A stretch of 47,688 nt of DNA from Lentisphaeria bacterium UBA7640 (GCA_002483765.1 DLIO01000020.1:1-47688), one strand, 5' to 3'; positions 1-8,728 are shown, numbered from the stretch's first letter. The notes: a model not told the origin generated them from the letters alone. Made by a program: numbers and translations.

Positions 1-17
1 CGGAAATAGACCCTTAT

Positions 18-45
18 TTGAGTTCATCCAAAAAAGCGATATATT
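18..45 (+). promoter_or_regulatory. Possible sigma-70 promoter of clpC
   Basis: TTGAGT (18-23), a 16-base spacer and TATATT (40-45) lie 34 bases before the clpC start codon. The -10 box matches 5 of 6 consensus bases and the -35 box matches 4. The region is AT-rich, so chance matches are possible. The upstream gene is outside the window. Confidence 0.35.
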
Positions 46-79
46 GATATTCTGATAAAACCTAATAGGAGAAACAAAT

Positions 80-2668
80 ATGTCTAATAATAATGATGAC
101 TTTTTTAGCGGAATGAAGAATTTGACACCGCGAGCGCGTAATGTATTGGTCCTTGCTCAAAAAGAAGCAGAACGCTTCAACCACGATTATGTTGGCACCG
201 AACATCTTTTGCTGGCGCTGTTGGCACTCGGAGAAGGAGTTGCCGTTATGGTGATGAAATCACTCGGCATAAACTTAGACCAGCTACGCTTGGAAGTAGA
301 AAAAACCTGTGGAACCGGTAGCAATACTAAGCAAGAAGGCATTATTCCCTTCACCCAACGTATAAAAAGAGTAATGATTATGGCTGCCACCGAAGCCAAG
401 TCGATGAATTATAATTTTATCGGCACCGAACATCTATTGTTGGCATTGTTACGCGAGGGCGAAAGCGCCGCTGCCAAGGTACTGCGCGGCATGAATATCG
501 ATGTCGAGAAAATCCGCAAAGAGGTAATTAGCGCGCTAGATTCTGATTATTTACCAGAACCGGACGAGGATGAAAAACATAACCTGTCTGGAATTGGTGG
601 TGATGGGCAAACAACCGAATTAAACGCATTAAATGCGTTTGGCCGCAATCTTACCGAAATGGCCGAGAAGGGCGAGCTTGACCCGGTAATCGGGCGTAAA
701 AATGAGATTGAACGTGTGATTCAGGTACTTTGTCGCCGTACCAAAAACAATCCGGTGTTGATTGGTGAAGCGGGGGTTGGAAAAACTGCAATTTTAGAGG
801 GCTTAGCACAGGAGATTGTTGCTGGTAACGTGCCGGACCTGTTAGCTGACAAAATGGTTTACGCGCTTGATCTGCCGCTAATGGTGGCGGGAACCAAATA
901 TCGGGGCCAATTCGAGGAGCGGATCAAAGCAGTCATTGACGAAGTGCACAACTCAAAAAAAGTTATTCTATTTATTGATGAACTGCACACTATTGTTGGT
1001 GCGGGCGGCGCCGAAGGCGCGATGGATGCGGCGAATATTATCAAACCAGCATTGTCACGTGGCGAACTCCAATGCGTCGGGGCTACCACCATGGACGAGT
1101 ACCGCAAAGGTATTGAAAAAGATTCCGCGCTTGAGCGTCGCTTTCAGCCGATAGTTGTTGAACCGCCTTCAGTTGAAGATACTGTTAAAATCTTATTCGG
1201 ATTACGCGAAACCTATGAGAAACATCATAACGTTAAATTTACAGAAGATGCTCTTCGGGCAGCCGCTTCACTTTCCGATCGTTATATCTCGGGACGTTTT
1301 CTGCCCGACAAAGCGATTGACGTGATGGACGAAGCCGGCGCGCGCACTCGTATTGCCAATGCGCCCGTGCCTCCAGATACCACGGAATTGAGCAATCAAA
1401 TTGAAGAAGCTACTAAGAAAAAAGATGCGCTCGTGGGCGAACAAAAATTTGAAGATGCGGCTAAATGGCGTGACACCGAACGTGAACTTCGTCAAGAATT
1501 AGAAAAAGTCAATAATGAATGGCGCGAAAAAAGATCTAATAACGAACCGGTTATTACGGCTAAAGATATTGCGATTGTGGTCGGAAAACTCAGTGGAGTT
1601 CCTGTACCGCAGATGGCAGAAGAAGAAGCTACTCGCTTATTGAAAATGGAAAGTGAACTGGGTAATACAGTGATTGGGCAAAGTGAAGCCGTCGCCACAA
1701 TTTCACGAGCACTACGGCGCTCTCGCGCTGACTTGAAAAATCCATTGCGTCCAATCGGTTCATTTATTTTCCTTGGACCAACTGGAGTTGGCAAAACACT
1801 GTTGGCAAAAGCGTTGGCTGAATTTATGTTCGGCGATCCCGATGCGTTAATTCAGGTTGACATGTCTGAATATATGGAAAAATTTAATGTCAGTCGTTTA
1901 GTTGGCTCACCTCCTGGCTATGTCGGGCACGGCGAAGGCGGCGAATTGACTGAACGTGTGCGCCGCCGGCCATATTCGGTAGTGTTGTTCGATGAGATTG
2001 AAAAAGCACATCCAGACGTCATGAATATGTTGTTACAAATCCTTGAAGAGGGTAGAATCACCGATTCACTGGGTCGACGGATTGATTTCCGCAACACTGT
2101 AGTAATCATGACCAGCAACATTGGAGCAGAGAAGATGAGCCACACCGGATCACTCGGCTTCGGTGGCGTCAATGCCGATGGTTCTGACGAGCGTATTAAT
2201 GAACGGCTGATGGAGATCGCCAAACGTCATTTCAAACCGGAGTTCTTAAACCGGGTTGATGATGTTATCATTTTTCGTCGTTTGAATATGGACGACCTGC
2301 GCGGCATCATTGATATTGAACTAGGCAAAGTTGCAGGGCGACTAAAAGAGCGTGGTATCGTGTTACAAACCGACACCGAAGTCAAAGATTTCATTATTCA
2401 AAAGGGTTATCAGCCAGAATACGGCGCGCGTCCGTTGCGCCGTGCGGTTGAGCGTTATATCGAGGATCCGTTGGCGGAAGAGATATTGAAAGGCAAAATG
2501 GACAAAGTCAACCTGATAACGGTAACCTTAGACAATCAAAAATTGTTGTTTTTCCCCGGCGGCGAACCTGAAGCTCTGACGCCCAAAAAACGTACCATAC
2601 GCCGCAAAAAGAGTTCAGACGCTAAAAAAGATCCGGGCACTAAGAAAAAGCCAGACACAAAGAAATGA
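80..2668 (+). CDS. clpC: ClpC-type AAA+ unfoldase (Clp/Hsp100)
   Basis: This is the ATP-dependent unfoldase that feeds substrates to the ClpP protease in the cytoplasm. Seen in the 862 residues: two Clp_N repeats (about 10-150, each with a GTEHLLLALL block); a first AAA+ module with Walker A GEAGVGKT (229-236) and Walker B ILFIDELHT; a UVR/middle region (about 435-480) typical of ClpC rather than ClpB; and a second AAA+ module with Walker A GPTGVGKT (566-573) and VVLFDEIEKAH. An LGF tripeptide (about 692-694) sits where the ClpP-docking loop is expected. The C-terminus carries a Lys-rich tail (about 835-862), longer and more basic than usual. The ribosome site AGGAG lies 8 bases before ATG. 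It appears monocistronic: the next gene is 149 bases away and a palindromic repeat lies between. clpP and mcsAB are not in the window. Confidence 0.96.
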   Translation: MSNNNDDFFSGMKNLTPRARNVLVLAQKEAERFNHDYVGTEHLLLALLALGEGVAVMVMKSLGINLDQLRLEVEKTCGTGSNTKQEGIIPFTQRIKRVMIMAATEAKSMNYNFIGTEHLLLALLREGESAAAKVLRGMNIDVEKIRKEVISALDSDYLPEPDEDEKHNLSGIGGDGQTTELNALNAFGRNLTEMAEKGELDPVIGRKNEIERVIQVLCRRTKNNPVLIGEAGVGKTAILEGLAQEIVAGNVPDLLADKMVYALDLPLMVAGTKYRGQFEERIKAVIDEVHNSKKVILFIDELHTIVGAGGAEGAMDAANIIKPALSRGELQCVGATTMDEYRKGIEKDSALERRFQPIVVEPPSVEDTVKILFGLRETYEKHHNVKFTEDALRAAASLSDRYISGRFLPDKAIDVMDEAGARTRIANAPVPPDTTELSNQIEEATKKKDALVGEQKFEDAAKWRDTERELRQELEKVNNEWREKRSNNEPVITAKDIAIVVGKLSGVPVPQMAEEEATRLLKMESELGNTVIGQSEAVATISRALRRSRADLKNPLRPIGSFIFLGPTGVGKTLLAKALAEFMFGDPDALIQVDMSEYMEKFNVSRLVGSPPGYVGHGEGGELTERVRRRPYSVVLFDEIEKAHPDVMNMLLQILEEGRITDSLGRRIDFRNTVVIMTSNIGAEKMSHTGSLGFGGVNADGSDERINERLMEIAKRHFKPEFLNRVDDVIIFRRLNMDDLRGIIDIELGKVAGRLKERGIVLQTDTEVKDFIIQKGYQPEYGARPLRRAVERYIEDPLAEEILKGKMDKVNLITVTLDNQKLLFFPGGEPEALTPKKRTIRRKKSSDAKKDPGTKKKPDTKK

Positions 2669-2741
2669 ATTCGGCATTGTCGTCGCTGCAAGTAGCTAAC
2701 TATTGCAAGAAAATGAAAAATATCCGAATTTGTCGCCGTTT

Positions 2742-2774
2742 AACTTCGCGCGCGCATAATGCGCGCGCGAAGTT
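2742..2774 (+). repeat. Dispersed GCGCGC palindrome, copy 1 (after clpC)
   Basis: Left arm AACTTCGCGCGCGC (2742-2755), centre ATAAT, right arm GCGCGCGCGAAGTT (2761-2774): 14 perfect base pairs. It lies 73 bases after the clpC stop codon. A T-run occurs only about 9 bases beyond the right arm, so it is not a standard intrinsic terminator. Four further copies are at 8610, 11953, 31889 and 41425. Confidence 0.85.
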
Positions 2775-2817
2775 TAGAGCAACTTTTTAATTAATTTTGA
2801 AACTTGGAATTTAACGA

Positions 2818-4008
2818 ATGATTGAGCGCGCAATGCCATTTTGGCTGACTGCTTGGAGAAAATTCCGGCGTGATCCTTTAGCGTTGGCTGGCTTGAGCGG
2901 TGCTTTACTTTTAATTTTTTTCGCCATATATGCGCCTCTCATTTCCAATTCCCGGCCACTAATGGTCGTTGACGAAAATGGCTGGAGTATGCCATTTTTA
3001 TCCGTATTGTTCGCCCCCGACAGCACCGAGACCACTGTCGAATGTGGATTTAATTATCTAATGCTTTGGCTTCCGATCGCGTTGTTATTGAGGATAATAA
3101 TGAAAAAAACTAAATTACGACGTGCATTGTGGATTGTTTTGATCATTTTTTCATTGGCGTTATTGATTCCGTTTTTGACATCAAAGCCACGTTTAGATAA
3201 AACCGATTATCTGGCACAACGTGAAGACCCAACAAAAACCATGATTTTCACGATTAATCCATATGGGCCATTCGAGCAAAAGGGAAAACCGCACGAGCGT
3301 CCCTCCATTACTCACTGGATGGGTACTGATAATATTGGACGCGATATCACCGCTCGAATGTTTTATGGTGCTCGGGTATCGTTAGCGGTTGGCTTAACTG
3401 CGACGACTTTGGCATTGCTTATCGGAACGGCTATCGGTCTATGTTCAGGTTATTTTGGCGGTAAATTCGATTTGATCACCATGCGTTTAGTGGAGATTGT
3501 GATCTGCTTTCCCTCATTTTTGTTGTTACTGATTTTAATGTCGATGTTTAGGGATTATAAGTTCGAACAATCAATTCTGGTAATAATAGCGGTTATTGGA
3601 CTAACTGACTGGATTGGCGTTTGTCGATTGGTCCGTGGTGAGGTTTTGAAAGCTCGCATGTTACCGTATATCAGTAGTTGCGAAGTTGCTGGAATGCCAG
3701 TTTGGCGTTTAATGGTTTTCCATCTTTTACCAAATATATCGGGGCCAATTTTAATTAGTTTCACTTTTGGCATTGTCGGCGCGATTGTCGCTGAAAGTGG
3801 ATTAAGTTTTCTCGGATTTGGAGTTCAAGCTCCGACAGCGAGCTGGGGTGGATTGTTAAGACAAGCTTTTGATGACCCATTTTACTGCTGGCCTTTAACT
3901 TTATTTCCCGGACTGGCACTGTTTTTTGCAGTATGTTCATTCAACTTTGTTGGCGAAGGACTGCGGAAAATATTCGACCCTAAAACTGAAAATCGTAGCA
4001 GCACCTAA
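2818..4008 (+). CDS. ABC peptide-type transporter permease, DppC/YejE-like
   Basis: Inner-membrane permease of a peptide/opine/nickel-class ABC importer. The core shows the DppC hallmark GTDNIGRDITARMFYGAR (from about residue 169), five following hydrophobic segments, and the cytoplasmic EAA loop (EVLKARMLPYISSCEVAG) that contacts the ATPase. The C-terminus ends in the usual GEGLRKIFDP. The first transmembrane segment is followed by SRPLMVVDENGW, which resembles the YejE N-terminal region, and by two extra hydrophobic segments (about 78-121) not found in plain DppC. At 396 residues it is about 100 longer than DppC. No clear Shine-Dalgarno precedes the ATG at 2818; a second ATG (2833) is possible. 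No ATPase or DppB partner adjoins. An OppF-type ATPase is at 17353 and a DppB-type permease at 35292, and they may belong to the same transporter (inference). Confidence 0.86.
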   Translation: MIERAMPFWLTAWRKFRRDPLALAGLSGALLLIFFAIYAPLISNSRPLMVVDENGWSMPFLSVLFAPDSTETTVECGFNYLMLWLPIALLLRIIMKKTKLRRALWIVLIIFSLALLIPFLTSKPRLDKTDYLAQREDPTKTMIFTINPYGPFEQKGKPHERPSITHWMGTDNIGRDITARMFYGARVSLAVGLTATTLALLIGTAIGLCSGYFGGKFDLITMRLVEIVICFPSFLLLLILMSMFRDYKFEQSILVIIAVIGLTDWIGVCRLVRGEVLKARMLPYISSCEVAGMPVWRLMVFHLLPNISGPILISFTFGIVGAIVAESGLSFLGFGVQAPTASWGGLLRQAFDDPFYCWPLTLFPGLALFFAVCSFNFVGEGLRKIFDPKTENRSST

Positions 4009-4041
4009 TCCCAATTGGTAAAGATTTGGAACGTTCTTGTC

Positions 4042-5835
4042 TTACTTGGATTCAACTTCCATTGGTTCCAATAACTTTAAATCCCAAAATCTTGCAAGAA
4101 TCCGTGGAATATCGGTATTGTCGGTCATGCCGTGAAATTTTTCTGCTCCCGGGCCAAGCGCAAATATGGGCACTGGAGAGCTGGTGTGGCTGCCAGTACC
4201 ATAGTAGACGAACGGCCGTCGTGGGTTGCGCCGGTTAGGGGCTGCTTGCATACCGCCAGTTTCATGATCAGCAGTGACTAGCACGAGTGTGTCTTGATTT
4301 TTCATTGCAAATTCAGCGGCAGCACGAGCGACAGAGTCGGTGGTCAAAACGCCCCACAAAGTCAGGTCGGGGTTATTGCCATGACCGCCCCAATCAGGCT
4401 CTGCGCATTCAATCATGATGAAAAAACCTTTCGGCTCTGCCTGAGTTAGATGCTGAAGCGTGGCGGTAGTAAATTGAGAAAGTAATCCGGCGTCTTTGTG
4501 CCAATCGTCCACAAACCCGAATACTTTGCGTTTTGGGTTCGCGGTCAGTTGTTCTGGCGTGTTGACTTCGACATAATCTGCCGCCAACATCTTTTCGATA
4601 AGATTGAGATTGTCTTTGCGCAAACCTTCTAACGATGGCGGTAAAAAAGGTGATTTGAATTTATTGCCAATGAGGATGTGGAAGCCAGATTTTGCGATCC
4701 AACCGGCAATTTCGGTGCTGGCGCCACGATTGTCGACATGTGCCATAAAGGCAGCTGGAGTTGCTCCAGTCAGCTTGTCTGTCGTCATAATTCCGACTGC
4801 TCTGCCGGAACGCAAAGCTTGTTCGGCAATGGTTCGGATCGGTGAATTGTCAGGCATGACTCCGAGAAAACGATTATTAGTTTTATAACCACTCGAAAGC
4901 GCAGTCCCAGACGCTGCCGAGTCGGTGACTTCGGCATTGGCTGATTTCGTAATAGTCATGCCTGAAACAGGGAACTGTTCCATGACCAACTTTCCCTCTG
5001 CTCCATGGCCATAAAGCGAAGCATATTTCAGGCTGCCCTGCCCCATACCGTCACCGATAATCATAATGATATTTTTCGGGGTGCCATTTTCAGGAAGAGC
5101 GTGCGGCGACGATATAGCCAAAGGCTCCGGAACGGGATAATCTTGTTTAAGTACTGGAGGCTCTAAGAATATTTCTCGTGGAGCAATGGTATCTCCAATA
5201 CTAACAGCTGCAATCATCCAAACCCCAGATTTAGCCTCTAAATGTAGAGATCGCAAAGGTTTATTCTCAAGCGACAGCCTAGTGATATAGAGAGAAACCT
5301 GAGCAATGCCGTTATAAATAGACCAACTGCGTATTGATTCTAGAGCCCCTTTATTCGCAAACCAATCGCAAACTTCCCTGCCGGCATGAAGCTTAAACTC
5401 AGCTTTAGAACCATCAACATACTCCGCATTCAATTCTCCAACCAATCTGCCTCTTTTGGCCATCCAGGCACCAGCTTGAAGCAAATAAAGACTTTTCCCT
5501 TGTGTGTTTTCTGGTAATGTAATCTTTGTGGCTTTAGGTAAGTGTTGGACTCTTTCGCTTGCGCTCAGTACGATACACGATTTGCCATTAGCTTTAACGT
5601 CGTCAAGAATCATAAACGGAATATCATTAATCTTCTGCTTACCAGCCGATAATAAGCGCATATCATGTGAGCCAGCATCAATCCAACCCCCTTTGCCATC
5701 GCCTTCTTTTTCATCAGCGAAAGCTGTCGTAGCGGCGAGAGAGAGATCAATCGGAGCAATATCAGCGAATGTCGAACGACAGCAAATAATCAGTCCCAAT
5801 ATCAACAGTAGTGGTAATTTCCAGTTTTTCATCAT
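4042..5835 (-). CDS. Secreted alkaline phosphatase (PhoA superfamily) with N-terminal beta domain
   Basis: Exported phosphomonoesterase. I chose the ATG at 5835 (597 residues) because AGGA lies 8 bases before it; a GTG at 5856 in frame lacks a good site. A signal peptide (LPLLLILGLIICC..TFA) spans about residues 6-24. Residues about 25-215 form an extra, probably beta-rich domain beginning FADEKEGDGKGGWIDAG and followed by PFMILDD and KSCIVLS. The catalytic domain starts near 255: IIGDGMGQG (metal Asp about 262), TDSAASGTAL (nucleophile Ser about 306), ECAEPDWGGHGN, VTADHETGG and a late GSHTSSPVP histidine. These cover the family's metal and phosphate ligands. It converges with the permease gene (33-base gap). 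The upstream region is shared with the divergent symporter. Substrate unknown; phosphate scavenging is the default guess. Confidence 0.9.
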   Translation of the reverse strand: MMKNWKLPLLLILGLIICCRSTFADIAPIDLSLAATTAFADEKEGDGKGGWIDAGSHDMRLLSAGKQKINDIPFMILDDVKANGKSCIVLSASERVQHLPKATKITLPENTQGKSLYLLQAGAWMAKRGRLVGELNAEYVDGSKAEFKLHAGREVCDWFANKGALESIRSWSIYNGIAQVSLYITRLSLENKPLRSLHLEAKSGVWMIAAVSIGDTIAPREIFLEPPVLKQDYPVPEPLAISSPHALPENGTPKNIIMIIGDGMGQGSLKYASLYGHGAEGKLVMEQFPVSGMTITKSANAEVTDSAASGTALSSGYKTNNRFLGVMPDNSPIRTIAEQALRSGRAVGIMTTDKLTGATPAAFMAHVDNRGASTEIAGWIAKSGFHILIGNKFKSPFLPPSLEGLRKDNLNLIEKMLAADYVEVNTPEQLTANPKRKVFGFVDDWHKDAGLLSQFTTATLQHLTQAEPKGFFIMIECAEPDWGGHGNNPDLTLWGVLTTDSVARAAAEFAMKNQDTLVLVTADHETGGMQAAPNRRNPRRPFVYYGTGSHTSSPVPIFALGPGAEKFHGMTDNTDIPRILARFWDLKLLEPMEVESK

Positions 5836-6033
5836 CAATTCTATCCTATATTTCACTTCAGCTTAAAACGGATTATTAGATCCATTATTTGAGATTCTAT
5901 ATCATAATATGTTACACACTATAACAGATATAAAATTATTATTTAAATAATGTAATATTCTAGATGTTTTTTTCAAGTCTATTCATATTTCCGCTGGAAT
6001 GGACCGCTGATCCTTCACAACTCTCAAGGAAAA

Positions 6034-6061
6034 TTGGATTCGAATGTATTGAATCTATAAT
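6034..6061 (+). promoter_or_regulatory. Probable sigma-70 promoter of symporter gene 1
   Basis: A perfect -10 hexamer TATAAT (6056-6061) is preceded at 16 bases by a weak -35, TTGGAT (6034-6039). It predicts a transcript start near 6068 and a leader of about 150 bases. Confidence 0.42.
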
Positions 6062-6117
6062 CGCAAAAATATTGGATAAATCGCTTTTAAAAACGACCTA
6101 AATATAAAGATCATTAT

Positions 6118-6170
6118 ATTGTTGTCTAGCACTATCTTTTCGCTCTTGTAAAAGAAAGTCCAGAGACAAT
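6118..6170 (+). other. Leader hairpin of symporter gene 1
   Basis: Imperfect stem: ATTGT..TCT (6118-6127) pairs with AGA.ACAAT (6162-6170), and an inner TCTTTT (6135-6140) pairs with AAAAGA (6150-6155), leaving a 9-base loop. It ends 46 bases before the start codon. No known riboswitch class is recognised. Confidence 0.3.
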
Positions 6171-6216
6171 ATTAACGCACTGTTTTTTATAAAGGAAATT
6201 AACCTCTGGAGAGCAT

Positions 6217-8520
6217 ATGCATTGGATTGACTACGTATTGGTTGGCATCCCGTTATTGGTGGTGGTGTGGATCGGGGCGAAAGCACAACGCTTTGTTACT
6301 GGAGTTTCAGATTTTCTAACCGCAGGACGCGTTGCCGGACGGTACGTTGTCGCGGTGGCCAGTGGAGAAGCAGGACTCGGGCTGATTAGTGTTGTGGCGA
6401 TGTTCGAAATGTATTACACTTGCGGATTCGGAGTCAGCTTCTGGAGTCGTATCTCAGCGCCACTCGGCATGGTATTCGCTTTGACCGGTTTCTGTGTTTA
6501 TCGTTTTCGAGAAACCCGTGCCATGACGATGGGACAATTTCTCGAGATGCGTTATAATAAAAAATTCCGGATTTTGGCAGCTTTTTTGCAGTCAGTTTCT
6601 GGCGTGATCAACTACGCTATTTTCCCCGCTGTCGGGGCTCGTTTTTTGATTTATTTCCTTGATTTGCCAACTCATCTAATGATCTTTGGCTGGGCGTTTC
6701 CCACTTTTGGATTAGCCATGCTGTCATTCCTTACTCTAGCGGTGGTTATCGTGATGCTCGGAGGGCAGATAACTATCATGGTGACTGACTGCATTCAGGG
6801 GATTCTGAGTTATCCGATGTACGTGATTATTGTTGGGTTTGTCCTGTACAAATTTTCTTGGTCGCAAGAGATGGCTCCGACTCTTCTCGCCACGGAACCC
6901 GGGGAAAGTTTTTTGAATCCGTATGATATTTATAAATTAAGAGATTTTAATCTATTTTATGTGATGGTGGGTATTTTCTCTTCAATTTTTAATCGCATGG
7001 CCTGGTCTGGAACTCAAGGTTATTCAACAGCAGCAGCGACTCCGCATGAACAAAAAATCGGCGGATTACTAGGCACTTGGCGCGCCGGATTTTCGGTTAT
7101 GATGTATACGCTTCTGGCAATTGCTGCTTTCACTTACATGAAGCACGTCAACTACAAACCAGACGCGACCAGAGTCAGCAAACAGTTGACTTTAAAAACA
7201 GTTTCCGACATTGCGCATGATCAAAAATTTGATATTGTTCGCAATGATCTCAATGATTTTATCAAGCAAGGAAAAGCATCAGCAAATCTCCAAGCACTGG
7301 TTGGAGACAAATATGATTTGAGCAAACCGCTACTTGGTTCCGAAGACCATAAAGAGATCGCCAAGATCGCCCTAAATTCGATTGACAAAGCGAAAGGTTT
7401 AACTTTCAACACCATTTACAGCCAGATGTTAGTTCCAATGGCGGTGCGGGAAATGTTGCCGGTTGGAATTACTGGAATTTTCTGCGCAATTATGATTTTC
7501 TTAATGATCAGCACTGATACGACTTATATGCATTCATGGGGCAGTATTATTGTTCAAGATCTTATTCTGCCATTTCGCAAAAAAGGTTTTAAGCCTGAAA
7601 CCCAACTAAAAATGTTACGATGGACTATTGCCGGAGTGGCAATTTTCGCGTTCTTGTTTTCATTCTTCTTTGCGCAGGTCGACTTTATTTTGATGTTTTT
7701 TGCAATTACCGGGGCAATCTGGCTTGGCGGCGCGGGGCCTGTCATCCTTTTTGGTCTTTATTGGCGGCGCGGTACCACGGTTGGTGCGTTCGCGGCATTA
7801 CTCAGCGGTAGTTTTATTGCTGTTGGAGGTATTATTTGTCAGCAAAGTTGGGCCAACTATATTTATCCAGTATTAGTCAATACTGGCTTGAGCGCGAGTG
7901 TCAAGAGGATACTTTGGCAAGTTTCATCGCCACTTCATCCGCTGGTAGTTTGGGATGCTACTCCCGATAAGTTTCCGATAAACTCCCAGGAAATATTTTT
8001 TATTGCGATGATGGTGGCAATACTACTCTATGTGGTTTTGTCTCTGCTTACCTGCCGCGAAAAGTTTAATATGGACCGGATGCTTCATCGTGGTATCTAT
8101 CACACTGAAGGAAAAGCTATCCAAAAAACGCCATTCCGCATCAATAAATTGGTCGGAGTTACTTCGCAATATACCCGTGGTGATAGGATTCTTGCTTGGT
8201 CGGTGTTTATCTGGTCTTTCGTTTATAACTGTATCATCTGTTTTGTTGTAGTGATTATCTGGAATCTATTTTATCCGTGGCCGAATGAATGGTGGGCATG
8301 GTATTTCTATATCAACAGCATTGTGTTAGCAGGCGTCGTTGGAATCGTGACCACTATATGGTTCACAATCGGAGGAACCAAAGATCTTCACCTGTTGTTT
8401 AAACGTCTTGAGGGGCGAACCGCCAACGTTTTAGACGATGGCAGAGTAGTTGGTCATGTCTCACTCGCTGATCTAAAATCAGTAGAAAAGGTCGAAGACG
8501 ACTACCCGATGGAAGAATAG
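6217..8520 (+). CDS. Sodium:solute symporter family protein (long form, paralog 1)
   Basis: Polytopic inner-membrane transporter of the SSS family (LeuT fold), expected to import an organic solute with Na+. Seen: about 14 hydrophobic segments; an early FLTAGRVAGRYVV block and ASGEAGLGLISV (residues about 30-70); TMGQFLEMRY; and LGGQITIMVTDCIQG, all SSS-type. At 767 residues it exceeds the usual 450-550. The extra length lies in a hydrophilic insert (about 308-405) and in a C-terminal extension with two more membrane segments, ending in a soluble tail with NVLDDGRVVGHVSLADL. The start ATG follows GGAGAG. A second gene of the same architecture lies at 26522-28969 (minus); the pair is clearly paralogous outside the insert. 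An intrinsic terminator follows at 8560. Substrate cannot be assigned; a sugar is plausible given the neighbouring sugar genes (inference). Confidence 0.88.
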   Translation: MHWIDYVLVGIPLLVVVWIGAKAQRFVTGVSDFLTAGRVAGRYVVAVASGEAGLGLISVVAMFEMYYTCGFGVSFWSRISAPLGMVFALTGFCVYRFRETRAMTMGQFLEMRYNKKFRILAAFLQSVSGVINYAIFPAVGARFLIYFLDLPTHLMIFGWAFPTFGLAMLSFLTLAVVIVMLGGQITIMVTDCIQGILSYPMYVIIVGFVLYKFSWSQEMAPTLLATEPGESFLNPYDIYKLRDFNLFYVMVGIFSSIFNRMAWSGTQGYSTAAATPHEQKIGGLLGTWRAGFSVMMYTLLAIAAFTYMKHVNYKPDATRVSKQLTLKTVSDIAHDQKFDIVRNDLNDFIKQGKASANLQALVGDKYDLSKPLLGSEDHKEIAKIALNSIDKAKGLTFNTIYSQMLVPMAVREMLPVGITGIFCAIMIFLMISTDTTYMHSWGSIIVQDLILPFRKKGFKPETQLKMLRWTIAGVAIFAFLFSFFFAQVDFILMFFAITGAIWLGGAGPVILFGLYWRRGTTVGAFAALLSGSFIAVGGIICQQSWANYIYPVLVNTGLSASVKRILWQVSSPLHPLVVWDATPDKFPINSQEIFFIAMMVAILLYVVLSLLTCREKFNMDRMLHRGIYHTEGKAIQKTPFRINKLVGVTSQYTRGDRILAWSVFIWSFVYNCIICFVVVIIWNLFYPWPNEWWAWYFYINSIVLAGVVGIVTTIWFTIGGTKDLHLLFKRLEGRTANVLDDGRVVGHVSLADLKSVEKVEDDYPMEE

Positions 8521-8559
8521 ATCTCCAGTCAATCAAGATTATCAGTTGATAAATATTTT

Positions 8560-8585
8560 AAAGGTCGCAATTGCGGCCTTTTTTT
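8560..8585 (+). terminator. Intrinsic terminator of symporter gene 1
   Basis: AAAGGTCGC (8560-8568) and GCGGCCTTT (8573-8581) form a 9-bp stem with one G:U pair around an AATT loop, and T's run to 8585. It starts 40 bases after the stop codon. Copy 2 of the dispersed palindrome lies further downstream. Confidence 0.88.
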
Positions 8586-8609
8586 ATAATGTCTGTATCT
8601 AAAGCTTCT

Positions 8610-8642
8610 AAATTCGCTCGCGCATAATGCGCGCGCTAATTT
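8610..8642 (+). repeat. Dispersed GCGCGC palindrome, copy 2 (after symporter 1)
   Basis: The 33-base inverted repeat is centred on A8626, with outer arms AAATT and inner arms rich in CG and mismatches at 8618:8634 and 8615:8637. It reads CATAATG on the plus strand, the same sense as the gene upstream. The flank AGCTTCTAAATTCGC is also present at copy 4 (31881 onward), so the repeat unit extends beyond the stem. Confidence 0.82.
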
Positions 8643-8663
8643 AACTCATGATTTTAACTCATG
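8640..8663 (+). repeat. Tandem direct repeat TTTAACTCATG x2
   Basis: TTTAACTCATG occurs at 8640-8650 and again at 8653-8663 (13-base period). It lies between the palindrome and the ROK-nagA promoter. It could be a double operator site or a chance duplication. Confidence 0.55.
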
Positions 8664-8679
8664 GATTAGATGAAAAATG

Positions 8680-8697
8680 TGCGTAAATAGTTACGCA
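8680..8697 (+). promoter_or_regulatory. Operator-like inverted repeat upstream of ROK-nagA operon
   Basis: A perfect 7-bp inverted repeat, TGCGTAA (8680-8686), ATAG, TTACGCA (8691-8697), sits immediately upstream of the -35 box at 8701. Size and position fit a dimeric regulator's site. The regulator is unknown and is not encoded next to the operon. Confidence 0.45.
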
Positions 8698-8700
8698 AGT

Positions 8701-8728
8701 TTGCCAATGTCATTGCTCCAGCTATATT
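8701..8728 (+). promoter_or_regulatory. Probable promoter of ROK-nagA operon
   Basis: TTGCCA (8701-8706), 16 bases, TATATT (8723-8728). A perfect TATAAT also occurs at 8739-8744 but has no -35 box at the right spacing. The ribosome site GAGGAGAAAG lies before the ATG at 8768. Confidence 0.5.

Larger units (their letters stand above)
5836..6216. other. Divergent intergenic region, AT-rich
   Basis: This 381-base region separates the divergent phosphatase and symporter genes. It holds the symporter's probable promoter (6034-6061), a perfect 14-bp AT palindrome (5938-5951, ATTATTTAAATAAT) and a leader hairpin (6118-6170). No open frame here looks coding. One CTGTTAT-like half-site on the minus strand (5921-5927) recalls a Pho box, but the second half is poor. 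Confidence 0.6.

Noticed and set aside
5905..5927. Possible Pho box upstream of the alkaline phosphatase (minus strand CTGTTAT followed by TGTAACA)
   Set aside because: One half-site is good, but the second does not fit at the required 11-base spacing, and the region is strongly AT-rich.
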